A stretch of DNA of 64,000 bases, taken from NCBI RefSeq assembly GCF_002278075.1, contig NZ_CP022993.1:98758-162757 (forward strand), read 5' to 3'. Position numbers and translations under genes: made by a program. Below the pieces are notes generated by a model. That model was not told the origin of the DNA, did no database searches, and worked only from the letters and a program-made list of their open reading frames with translations. This document shows positions 8,016 to 16,739 of the stretch, in pieces; the stretch's first letter is position 1; each line of letters opens with the position of its first letter. The stretch comes from Paraburkholderia aromaticivorans (GTDB lineage: Bacteria > Pseudomonadota > Gammaproteobacteria > Burkholderiales > Burkholderiaceae).

Positions 8016-9874
8016 ATAGGGGTAGGAAACGGCGGTCGCCGTCCCCTCCCTCCGAACCCGGTGTGCGGTTTTCCCGCGACGGGCTCTCCAGTCAGTTGTT
8101 TCCACATCGGGATTGGCGCGCTGATTCAAGGGCTGCGGACATCGTGAACAGCCCAAGATTAGCGAAAAAGGCATTTGGCCATCGCGTGTGATCGCGAAGG
8201 CATCGACCCTGACCCGGACGATGAAGCTGTCGACGCAGGATCGCTCGAAGGCGGCGACGAACAAAGCCGTCGACGGACGAGAAGGTGTATCGGTGGGCCT
8301 GCTGGAAATAGCCGAACCAACCACGCAGGAGTGGATTGAGCGACGTAATGATGTCCTCGATCGAGTCACCCCTGTTACGCTTGGTCAGGGCCCGGATTTT
8401 ATCCCGTAGCCCCATGAGGCTCTTCTTGCGCACCCAACGTTGACCCGCCTCGAACCGGTAACCCAGAAACTCGAACCCATGACCCTCCAGCCGGCAATCC
8501 CCAACGTGGGTTTTGTCAGGGTGCAGTGTCAAGCCGTTCGCATCCACCCAAGCCCGCATGCGAGTGAGCGCAGCTTCCGCTTCCTCACGTGTACGGCATA
8601 ACACCACGGCGTCATCCGCGTAGCGCACCATGACCAGCCCTACCTGTCGCATTTCCACGTCAAGCTCGTGCAGGTACAGATTTGCCAACAAGGGGCTGAC
8701 AACCGCCCCTTGAGGACTGCCGGAAGTCGGCGTCCAACGCGTCATGTCTTCCATGATGTCTTGCTTGAGAAAGTACTGGATGAGTTCCAGAACCCGGCCG
8801 TCCGAGATTCGCCCTGCCACTCTCGCAAGAAGAGGTGAGTGTGGAATCGAGTCAAAATAGCTTTGCAGGTCGGCATCGACCACCCAGCAGTAGCCCGCTT
8901 TCACATGCCGGTCCACTTCGCGCAGCGCATCCTTGCAACCCAAGCCCGGGCGAAAGCCGTAGCTTCTCGGCTCGAACTCATGCTCAAAGATCGGCTCGAT
9001 TACCAGCTTCAGGGCCGCCTGAACGACGCGATCCTTTACAGCGGGTATACCGAGCGGACGACGTCCTTTACCTTTCGGTATGTAGACACGCCGCACCGGC
9101 TGCGGGCGATAGCTACCATCCTGCAATGCTTGCGCCAGTTCGGCAAGGTAGCGGTCCCGCGCTTGCGCGAATCGCTTCACGCTCATGCGGTCCACTCCCG
9201 CCGCCCCGGCGTTCTTCTCGACCTGAGTCCACCCCAGCGCGAGCGTGTCCAGGCGAAACACCTTGTCAATCAAACTGTGCCACTTACCTCCTTTAACTCC
9301 ATTTCGTAGAGCAGCCAACATAGCGTCCGTCCAGATTGAAGCTGACGCGAATTTCCGCTGCACGCAGCTTCCCAGCGCGTCTGCATCTCGTCTAGTCGTT
9401 TCCGACACTGGCGATGCTTCGATCTTCATCTTTGCTTCCTTCCGGTCTTTTGCTATCAACTTTCCTGCCCCGCTTCCCTAGTGCGCCTTTTGCTCTGACG
9501 CAGGTCTCCACGGCTCGACTCTTCCGTGTGCAGTACTATCGGGACTCTGACTCCTGCCAGCGTTCACCTCGCCGGCAGGTCTCCCCACTTGCTTCGTGCC
9601 ACCTTCCCATCGTTCCGTCCTCAAACACGTGGTACGCCACCGCACCGCTTTGTCCGCCACGACAGCGTGCTGTGTTACTTCCAGGCTTCGCCACTTTAGT
9701 GCAGGCTCGCCGCCATACCCCGCCGAAACAGGTTCGTTAACCTACGGACCGACAGTTCGCTTCCGGTTACTCCCCACCCCGCCTCACGACGACGCAGTTA
9801 CCTTCAGCTACGGAGCTGTGGCCAACTCCGGCAGGGACTTTCACCCTGCAAATGGCACGCCATCATGGGCGTAC
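8016..9874 (-). ncRNA. Group II intron, copy B (1859 bp), abutting copy A
   Basis: It has the same sequence as copy A, on the minus strand, with 5' end GTACGCCC at 9874, domain V at 8086-8053 and 3' end CCCTAT at 8016. The next base, 8015, is the first base of copy A. The 5' exon beside it ends in a small hairpin ACCGCGTCAGCGGT (9893-9880) followed by TTAGT. A hairpin just upstream is the insertion preference of bacterial class C introns; class membership here is an inference. Confidence 0.85.
8092..9459 (-). CDS. ltrA: Group II intron reverse transcriptase/maturase, copy B
   Basis: The protein has the same 455 residues as the copy at 6233, with the same reverse transcriptase motifs (YADD at 280-283) and maturase domain. 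Complete identity of two 1.86-kb units points to a very recent duplication, to gene conversion, or to an assembly artefact. Either copy could supply maturase to both introns. Confidence 0.92.
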   Translation of the reverse strand: MIAKDRKEAKMKIEASPVSETTRRDADALGSCVQRKFASASIWTDAMLAALRNGVKGGKWHSLIDKVFRLDTLALGWTQVEKNAGAAGVDRMSVKRFAQARDRYLAELAQALQDGSYRPQPVRRVYIPKGKGRRPLGIPAVKDRVVQAALKLVIEPIFEHEFEPRSYGFRPGLGCKDALREVDRHVKAGYCWVVDADLQSYFDSIPHSPLLARVAGRISDGRVLELIQYFLKQDIMEDMTRWTPTSGSPQGAVVSPLLANLYLHELDVEMRQVGLVMVRYADDAVVLCRTREEAEAALTRMRAWVDANGLTLHPDKTHVGDCRLEGHGFEFLGYRFEAGQRWVRKKSLMGLRDKIRALTKRNRGDSIEDIITSLNPLLRGWFGYFQQAHRYTFSSVDGFVRRRLRAILRRQLHRPGQGRCLRDHTRWPNAFFANLGLFTMSAALESARQSRCGNN

Positions 9875-10041
9875 ACTAAACCGCTGACGCGGTAGTGGGA
9901 GGTAGGCACAGGTCCGTGGCTGACGTTTCATGAAGAGGGTTGTCTGGCGCTGAACCCCGGCGAGGTGGTGAGTGGTATCGCCGGGAGCAGTATGTGAACG
10001 CCCGGTTGGGCATTCCATCCACTGCTTCCAGGAGGCTCGCC

Positions 10042-10920
10042 ATGACGCCACTGCGCCAACGCATGCTGCATGACATGCAGATCCGCAACCTTGCAGAGAA
10101 TACCCAGAAGTCCTATCTGATTCAGGTAGCCAGTTTCGCCCGCCACTTTCGCCGTTCGCCCGAACTGCTGGGTCCCGAGGAGATTCGGGCCTGGCTCATC
10201 TACCTCCGCGAAGAACGCAAGCTGGCACCCGCCAGTCTCGGCGCAACGATCGGCGCACTCCGGTTTCTCTACCGTGTGACGCTCAAGCGACCCTGGAGCG
10301 ACGAGGACTTTCCGTTACCGAAGAAGCCGTTCCGACTGCCAGTCGTCCTCAGCCTGGAGGAGATCACCACCTTCTTCGAGTCGGTCGCCAGTCTCAAGCA
10401 CCGCACCATCCTGATGACCGCGTACGCCGCCGGACTGCGTGTCTCCGAAGTCGTGCATCTGAAGGTCACTGATATCGACAGCAAGCGCATGGTGATCCGT
10501 GTGAACCAGGGGAAGAACCGTAAGGATCGCTATGTAATGCTCTCGCCCAGGCTGCTCGAGATCCTGAGACTGTACTGGCAGGACGCCCATCCGAAGGAAT
10601 GGCTCTTTCCAGGCAGCATTGCGGGGCGGCCCATCACCCGCCATGCCGTGGGCGACGCATGCGAGCTTGCACGCAAGCGCAGCGGCATCACCAAACCCGT
10701 GACACCCCATTCTTTGCGACACGCGTTCGCCACGCATCTGCTGGAAGCCGGTACTGACGTGCGCCGGATCCAGCTGCTGATGGGCCACAGGTCCCTATCG
10801 ACAACGTCCCGGTACTTGAGGGTCGCCACCAGCACCGTGTGCGCCACCACCAGTCCCTTCGACCTGCTGCCGCACCCTGCACCCATTCCATTCCCGCCAC
10901 CTGCGCCCCAGTACTTCTGA
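10042..10920 (+). CDS. Tyrosine recombinase of the IS91-like element
   Basis: A 292-residue XerC/D-like recombinase, with an N-terminal SAM-like core-binding domain (about residues 1-90) and a catalytic domain. The catalytic residues are seen as the Arg in GLRVSEVV, the HSLRHAFATHLLE box, GHRSLSTTSRYL, and the tyrosine in SRYL. The ATG at 10042 is preceded by AGGAGG, so the upstream extension is not used. The gene overlaps or abuts the IS91 transposase gene, and many IS91 relatives of betaproteobacteria carry such a recombinase, perhaps to resolve transposition products. The C-terminal tail after the tyrosine is proline-rich and may be out of its ancestral frame. Confidence 0.85.
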   Translation: MTPLRQRMLHDMQIRNLAENTQKSYLIQVASFARHFRRSPELLGPEEIRAWLIYLREERKLAPASLGATIGALRFLYRVTLKRPWSDEDFPLPKKPFRLPVVLSLEEITTFFESVASLKHRTILMTAYAAGLRVSEVVHLKVTDIDSKRMVIRVNQGKNRKDRYVMLSPRLLEILRLYWQDAHPKEWLFPGSIAGRPITRHAVGDACELARKRSGITKPVTPHSLRHAFATHLLEAGTDVRRIQLLMGHRSLSTTSRYLRVATSTVCATTSPFDLLPHPAPIPFPPPAPQYF

Positions 10921-10928
10921 GCGCAGTC

Positions 10929-12134
10929 ATGCGACCGGCGCTCGAAGTGGCGGACATTTTCCGCCAGTGTGGGCCCAGTTTCCGGCTATCCCATGCCGGG
11001 GGGCTCAGTCGTGTGCAGCGACGCGTGATGAGTGCCATCGAGCTGTGTCGTACCGCAGCGCTTGGTGCCCATCTCGAGCAGTGCGATGCATGCGGCTATC
11101 AGCGCATCAGTTACGACTCGTGTCGTAACCGGCACTGTCCGAAGTGCCAGTCACTCGCCCGCGCGCAATGGCTCGAACGCCGGCATGCGGAACTCCTCCC
11201 CTCGACCGAGTATTTCCATGTCGTCTTCACGCTTCCCGAATCCATCGCCGCTCTCGCGTTCCAGAACAAGAGGACGCTCTACGATCTGCTGTTTCGCGCC
11301 AGCGCCGAAACGTTGCGCACGATCGCCGCCGATCCGAAGCACCTGGGCGCCGAGATCGGCTTCCTCACGATCCTGCATACGTGGGGACAGAATCTGCAGC
11401 ATCACCCTCATGTGCATTGCGTTGTGCCGGGCGGCGGCATCTCCCCGGACGGCGAGCGCTGGATCGCCTGCCGTCCGGGCTTCTTCCTGCCCGTGCGGGT
11501 CCTGTCACGGCTCTTTCGCCGCCTGTTTCTCGAACAGCTGCGTCGCGCTTACGACGCCGGCGGGCTGCGCCTGCACGGTCAGTTCGAGTCCCTGAGCGAT
11601 CCCGTCGAATTCGCAGCCTGGCTTGCACCCGCGGCACGGGCGGAGTGGGTGGTCTACGCCAAGCCACCCTTTGGCGGTGCCGAACACGTGCTCGATTACC
11701 TGGGCCGCTACACCCACCGCGTCGCCATCTCCAACAACCGGCTGCTCGCCTTCGACGGGCACACCGTGCAGTTCCGCTGGAAGGACTATCGGCACGAGTC
11801 CAGACAAAGAACCATGACGCTTACCGCCGACGAGTTCATCCGTCGCTTCCTGCTGCATGTGCTACCTGAGGGCTTCAAGCGCATTCGCAGCTACGGGTGG
11901 CTCGCCAACTGCCACCGTGCCGACAAGCTCGCCACCTGCAGGCGGCTGCTCGGCGTCGAGGCTCCCGCCGTTGCCGCAGTCGAGCCCGGGGAAGACTACC
12001 GTGACCGCTACCAGCGACTCACCGGCAAGTCACTGCGCGACTGCCCCGTATGTGGCAAGGGACACATGCTCCGCATCGAAGACATGCCCGGCAGCCTTCC
12101 ACGAGCCCCGCCAGGTCCCACCCATGCGCGCTAG
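10929..12134 (+). CDS. tnpA: IS91-family HUH transposase
   Basis: A 401-residue Y2-type rolling-circle transposase. It has an N-terminal zinc ribbon (CDACGYQRISYDSC, then HCPKC, about residues 50-75), the HUH metal motif HPHVHCVVPGGG, and a catalytic tyrosine region YLGRYTHRVAISNNRL. A second cysteine pair, CPVCGKGHM, lies near the C-terminus. The ATG at 10929 lies 8 bp after the recombinase stop and starts MRPALEVADIF; a longer reading frame begins at 10839 inside the recombinase gene. It nicks one strand at the element end and drives rolling-circle transposition. Confidence 0.9.
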   Translation: MRPALEVADIFRQCGPSFRLSHAGGLSRVQRRVMSAIELCRTAALGAHLEQCDACGYQRISYDSCRNRHCPKCQSLARAQWLERRHAELLPSTEYFHVVFTLPESIAALAFQNKRTLYDLLFRASAETLRTIAADPKHLGAEIGFLTILHTWGQNLQHHPHVHCVVPGGGISPDGERWIACRPGFFLPVRVLSRLFRRLFLEQLRRAYDAGGLRLHGQFESLSDPVEFAAWLAPAARAEWVVYAKPPFGGAEHVLDYLGRYTHRVAISNNRLLAFDGHTVQFRWKDYRHESRQRTMTLTADEFIRRFLLHVLPEGFKRIRSYGWLANCHRADKLATCRRLLGVEAPAVAAVEPGEDYRDRYQRLTGKSLRDCPVCGKGHMLRIEDMPGSLPRAPPGPTHAR

Positions 12135-12490
12135 TTGCCATCGCACCTGTTTCCGTACACGTTCGCCTTTCCTGACGAGGCCAACGCGGCTGCACTCGTG
12201 CCTTCGATCTGCTGGCGCACCAGCGTACTCCAAAATGGCGGGTGATTTGCCGGTTCACGCGCACATTCGCGCTTCCTTTACACGTGATGTTTCCCACTCT
12301 CGCCGGAAGTCCGTGTGTGATCGCCCCTGCAAGACTTCACAAATTACCGCGGCGGTCATTCAATGCCCATAGCGGCCACCGCCTGTGGAGCGGTTTAGCA
12401 CAAACATTTTTTTGATTACCGGTCGCGGATCAGGTCCGACGACATGGCGATGCGCTGGTTGCCGCGACCGCCAACCAAAAAAATCTCTGC
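12135..12490. other. 3' noncoding part of the IS91-like element
   Basis: No convincing gene lies between the transposase stop and the terminal palindrome. The stretch GCGGTTTAGCAC near 12390 resembles the GCGGTTTAGT at the intron insertion site near the other end, so short end-specific sequence may be shared. It probably holds the replication origin of the element. Confidence 0.45.
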
Positions 12491-12512
12491 CTTACGCGGT
12501 GCACCGCGTAAG
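12491..12512. repeat. 22-bp perfect palindrome at the right end of the IS91-like element
   Basis: CTTACGCGGTG and CACCGCGTAAG are exact reverse complements. The outer six bases CTTACG/CGTAAG are the same as in the palindrome at 6124-6149, supporting a common role as element termini. Confidence 0.7.
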
Positions 12513-12765
12513 AGGTTGCTCGTTAAGACGGTCGATTGCGGAATGCTTCAGCATGGAGCTGTGCATTGGTCACCGGGCGATTGAGGACGGCGATTTCCGC
12601 GACGGAGTTCGTGCGCTGCTGGCACACAAGGATAATCGCCCGCGATGGGCACCGGCGGCGCTACACGAAGTACGCCCGGAGCGGGTCAAGCACTTTCTGA
12701 CATCGCCATGGCGAATCGATGAGCATCCACTGGCCGATCTCGGCGTTGACTTTGTTACGAACTAG
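12513..12765 (+). pseudogene. 3-hydroxyisobutyryl-CoA hydrolase (enoyl-CoA hydratase family), C-terminal fragment
   Basis: About 84 residues match the C-terminal end of the ECH_2 domain: LRRSIAECFSMELCIGHRA, then DFRDGVRALLAHKDNRPRW and PAALHEVRPERVKHFL. The 5' part is absent, because the IS91-like element abuts it. The intact enzyme hydrolyses 3-hydroxyisobutyryl-CoA in valine breakdown or a related hydroxyacyl-CoA. Its presence suggests that the IS91-like element entered or rearranged a second catabolic segment. A terminator-like hairpin follows at 12779-12802. Confidence 0.75.
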
Positions 12766-12778
12766 GTGCGTCCATGCG

Positions 12779-12802
12779 GGGCGGTGTGTCTTCACACCGC
12801 CC
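12779..12802 (+). terminator. Hairpin after the hydrolase fragment
   Basis: The inverted repeat GGGCGGTGTG-TCTT-CACACCGCCC lies 14 bp past the stop codon. No T-run follows, so termination strength is uncertain. Confidence 0.5.
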
Positions 12803-13288
12803 GTTCCTGCGGCTTGCTTCGTAACGTTACCGCGCGCTCCACGCAGCAAGACACTGTTAGACGCAGCTTCGATGCCCACAACGGTCGGGTTCGCATTCAA
12901 TTTCTCACTCTGCATCGGAAGGCGCCAACACCGCCAGGACCATTGCAGTAACACCGACGCGGCGCCGATCCTTCGTCAGTGGCAACTTATCAGGTTGCAC
13001 GGAAATGTCCCGTCGCGCGTCGCGTTTCGCGACAGGCGCCGGCCAGTTTTTCGGTACTTGAGCTTTATGGAGGTTTGCGATGTGATGTCTGTAGTGCTCC
13101 GCTCCCGCCCGTCGTTCTTCTAAGGATACGAGCGGTTGTGGTCGCGCGGGAGCGATCGCCATCCTGTACTGCTTCCGGTCAGGAGCCGCGCCAAGCACGA
13201 CCCACTCCCGTTCCGGATAGTCGATCGCTGGAAACTGCATCCATAGAGGTCCCGATCGCGCGCCTCCGCCGCTGGCCGCCACAAGGTA
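12803..13288. other. Noncoding stretch before tniQ
   Basis: No gene with a credible start or family match was found. Since tniQ is the last gene of the Tn7-like module, one transposon end should lie here, but no clear series of terminal repeats was recognised. Confidence 0.35.
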
Positions 13289-14541
13289 TCAGGAAAAACT
13301 GTCGAGGCAAGCCAGCGCAAAAACTCGCAGGATTGTCCAGCGCTCGACCGACGAGGTCCATCCGGGCAAGCCAACTGGCGCGAAGAGCGAAAGCCAGACA
13401 AGGACACGAAGCAACCCATGCTCGCATCGGCCGAAAAGATGCGCCGGTACGCCGACACCTTCCCATTTTGTCCGCCATCGCAGTACCGCTTGAGCAACCG
13501 GACAGAACGGTGTCTTTGTACATGCATCGAGCCGCCATGTGAGATAGCGGCCAGCGGTACAGACACACCTGCGATGCCTTTGCACGACATGGCGTATGAG
13601 ATATCGTCGAATCGACTTATAACACGCGATGGCGTCAGGCAGCACGTCATCGGAAGTGCGTACCGCCAGCGAGCGGGGCGAATCTCCGACGCACTTACGG
13701 CGATGGTCAACATCTGTTTCTAACGAATCGCGAGCAAAAGCCATCGGATGGACCAGGACGTTCGAAACCCCTTCAGTCTTCTCCTGCACGACACGCGCGC
13801 AGAAGCTGCTGAGCCCATCCGCTCCGCTGACCCTTGCAGGCGCCGAGGCCAACCAGGCCTCGCAATCGTCCGACTGGCCTATGTTAGCCAGCAGTCGCCG
13901 AAGATTTGATGAACGGCGGCCGAACCAGTCCCGCGCAAGGCCCTGCGCGACCTTGAACCGGTACGCAGGCGATATCCGGGTCGCGGGATCTCCTGCCGCG
14001 CCGGGCGATCGCACCCGGTTTTGACCGCACGTCGGACAACATAGGGGCAGCCGGAAATTGCACGCCTGCAGCCGGTAGATCATTAAGGCCTCGCCACAAT
14101 GGGTGCAACGGTCACGGAGTGGACTGCCGTGGACCGGGCATGTCTTGCACCCGTCGACTGAAAGACGGCGAGATGAATGCCGCGCGCCGCACATTGCACG
14201 CACCACATCAATTGTCGCGGTCCGGCACTCCGCGCAACGTCGCCGACCGGCAAAAACGCAGCCGCGACGTCGCAAAGTGGAATGCACATCAGATCGGACA
14301 TCCGGAGGAGATCGAACTGACGCATGTCGCGCAGGTCGATGCCGTGTTTCACTGGCCAGCGATCCGGCTTTCGTAAGAAGAGTTCCGCCAATGCTGTACA
14401 CGACAACGCGTTCAATTGCTGGAACCTGGCGAACAGCATAAACGCAGACTGACCGGGCAGATTCCAGTCGTCGCGCCAGCACCAGTCACCGGCTTGCCAG
14501 GTGTTGGCACCGGGTAGCAGAATTTCGAAGCGACTTTTCAT
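13289..14541 (-). pseudogene. tniQ: TniQ/TnsD-family target-selection protein, frameshifted
   Basis: The protein family chooses the target for Tn7- and Tn5053-like transposons. The N-terminal part (start 14541, MKSRFEILLPGANTW) includes LPGQSAFMLFARFQQLNALS and a zinc-finger beginning MWCVQC, in one frame to about 14165. The zinc-finger continuation CKTCPVHGSPLRDRCTHCG and the C-terminal half, rich in arginine and tryptophan, continue in another frame to 13289. Its ATG overlaps the tniB stop as ATGA. The frame change lies inside the zinc-finger region near TTTCAGTCGACGGG. It is probably inactive unless the base change is an error. Confidence 0.7.
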
Positions 14542-15535
14542 GGTCCAGCAGCTACGTCGTCAACGAATATGATGCGCAAATCTTCCAGTGCCGCAACGTA
14601 GTTGCATTCGTCTACCGCTTGCGCCCACGATGCCGGGCTGAGCGCAAAATCCGATGCATCGTGGTTTATGCTGTCGACGAGCGCGATCTCGACAGTGCGC
14701 GCCACATACTCCATCGGCACCTGCATCGTGAAATCAAACCGCGCGCGCCGGTGCGCAGCGTCGAAGGCTTCCCACAACGCGAGGTGCTGCTTCTCAAGGC
14801 GGAAGCCGGTGTCGAATGCGCGTTGCAGAAAATAGCGCGTGTAAGGCCAGTCACTGCCGTCTGGAAAAGTGGACGTGTCGTAAGCGGCGAGCGACATCTT
14901 CAGATCGTCGGCAGCACGAAAGCCGTCGAAGCGCAGTTCATCGACCATGAAACGGGACACAATCTGCGAGGTGTCCACGCTCTGACGGAACGAACTCTTG
15001 CGGTTCAGGATGCCAGGTTGACCGACCAGGAATGTGAACATCCGCACGCCCCGACGTTCTAGTTCGTCCTGAACGTCACGCAGCCATTCGTAGTGTTCGA
15101 GCTCGAGTCGCTGCGCCTCGTCGACAAATACGATCAGTTTTTGTTGCCGGCGGAGCGTTCGACCAGTTCGGCCGGCTTATGGTAGAGGCGTAGTCGGCGC
15201 TGCAACGCCGTACCGCTATCCGGGCGCCCATGTCGTGCCGCCTCGAGCAGCATGCCGAAAAACAGTGCTTCCGAGCGCGAGGGATTGCGCGGCATGCCAA
15301 TCGTCAGGACTGCCACGCGAGGCAACTCCAGATGCAGCAGCCGGACACAGTACCGGATAGCGTAGGTCTTGCCCCAGCGGGTGTGTCCATAGATCACGGC
15401 GCCAGCGACGCCGCGCCGGATGCACTGCCGCACGCGTGAGTACATCGCGGCGATTGCCGGGGTGGGCACCATGTACGCCTGGTTCACGAGCGGATGCGCC
15501 GATGGATCAACGGGGCGTTTCAGCGAATCAGGCAT
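14538..15535 (-). pseudogene. tniB: TniB/TnsC-like AAA+ ATPase, with a -1 frame change
   Basis: This is the ATP-dependent regulator that links the target selector to the transposase. The Walker A motif GHTRWGKT is at about residues 50-57 from the ATG at 15535. Walker B, LIVFVDEAQRLELE, is only readable in the -1 frame from about 15133 onward, and the rest continues to 14538 (VDDVAAGP). The shift falls at AAC AAA AAC TGA (about 15133-15143), where a -1 slip restores the frame. That A-run could be a programmed slippage site, but neighbouring genes are also frameshifted, so decay or sequencing error is more likely. The 5' end lies 4 bp after the tniA stop. Confidence 0.72.
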
Positions 15536-15538
15536 CGT

Positions 15539-16648
15539 TCACCCGAACGTAAAAATCTGCGTGAGCCACGGCGCGTCCGGCGCCTTTCGGGCAGGTGTTT
15601 CTGCCGCTGGCACTTCGCGTTTCACGACTGGCGCCGCGTGAGCGACGTCGGGCGGCGGTACCTGATGCGACTTCGCCCGGTCTGTCAGCATGCGCGCCAG
15701 GTCATTGGCGTCACGTGTATGGCTTCGCGCCTGTTCTTTCTTGTAGGCAAACCACGCGCCGACGGGATCGCCGCCTTCGCGCACCGACAGCTTTCGCTGA
15801 TGGATCAGTGAGAAGATTTCCTGTCGCACGCGCAGCGAATGTGGCGTAAAGCACTAGGGACGGGCGGCAGTCAACACCCCCAGTTCTGACCCGTCCATAT
15901 GGAACGCGTGCAGATGGCGGATGTCCTTGACGTTGAAATACATGCGAAGCTGCTTGCCGATCAGCCCTGCGATGCCCGACAGCACCCGGCTGTCGTAACG
16001 CACGTGTTCGAAATTGATATGCGGGCGCTCGCCGCGGTTCACGTTGCCGCGAATGGTGACAACGCGGGCCTCCTGAAGCAGGCACAGCGTGCTGCGCCGG
16101 GCTACAGGTAGCGTACGCAGCAGGCCGTCCTGCTTTTCGAGCAGGAAATGCATTGCCTCGAGCGGCGTACGCCCGCCCAGTCCCCCATGAGGCTCGCCAT
16201 TGTAGTTGGCGAGAACAACGTAGATCACATCTTCGAGCTCGTCGAGCGTCATCATCAGCGAAGCGTTCTCGCCGACATCATTGAGCACACGTTCGACTGC
16301 GCGCGGATCGCTGCCCGTGGTCGCCGGCAATCTGTGCGCGAAATGCGACGCGAGCTGATCGAAGAAGCGCTCAATCAGCGCGCGTTCGTTCTTCTGGTCC
16401 AGTGGCCCGTTGTCAGCTGTGCAGCCGATGACATGGGTCAGGCGCTCAAGTGTCGCCTTCGCGAAATGTGCCTTCGCTGCGTCAAAGCGGAATGTGCCCC
16501 AGCACGCCCACGCGGTACCCGGAATCGCCTCGGACGGGAAGCCTCCGCCGGGTCTGACCGCCAGCGCCGGAATCTTCGAAGCGCGGGCTGTGTGTGGCAT
16601 CAAGGCTCGCCTGCAAGGCCGCGGCAATGTCGTCCTTGTTGTACTCGC
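15539..16648 (-). pseudogene. tniA: TniA/TnsB transposase, C-terminal part (separated by the recombinase insertion)
   Basis: The C-terminal portion of a Mu/TnsB-type DDE integrase. It begins GREYNKDDIAAALQASL next to the insertion point and continues PHTARASKIPAL after a one-base frame change near 16601 (CTTGATG where CTGATG fits). It includes NERALIERFFDQL with the last catalytic Glu, and GGRTPLEAMHFLL. An in-frame TAG at 15854 replaces a probable Trp codon (ARP-stop-CFTPHSL); the same frame then runs to the stop at 15539, where tniB follows. The N-terminal part is at 22465-23331. Confidence 0.78.
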
Positions 16649-16739
16649 GACCGATATGCGCAAGCCAAGAACGATCTCCTGATACTCGCAGGCTGTGTTA
16701 AAGCGGACACCTCCACAAACACAACAGAGGATCTGGGCG

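Larger units (their letters stand above)
6128..12512 (+). mobile_element. IS91-like element with tyrosine recombinase, carrying two group II introns
   Basis: The unit begins directly after a GAAC in the interrupted IS256 transposase gene (GAAC is a known IS91 target tetranucleotide). It ends at or near 12512, where a fragment of a 3-hydroxyisobutyryl-CoA hydrolase gene starts. Both ends carry perfect palindromes of similar sequence: AACTTACGCCGATATCGGCGTAAGTT at 6124-6149 and CTTACGCGGTGCACCGCGTAAG at 12491-12512. Such terminal hairpins suit rolling-circle transposition. The core genes are a tyrosine recombinase (10042) and an HUH transposase (10929). Two introns (6157-9874) interrupt its left noncoding part. 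Left and right flanks come from unrelated genes, so the element took part in one-ended transposition or in a recombination. Exact ends are inferred. Confidence 0.7.

Noticed and set aside
15711..16085. Arginine-rich frame inside the tniA C-terminal fragment
   Set aside because: It is a shadow frame: the overlapping frame carries clear transposase motifs.
16676..16739. Strong promoter for the gin-like operon
   Set aside because: No convincing -35/-10 pair was found in the short leader; only a ribosome site is clear.
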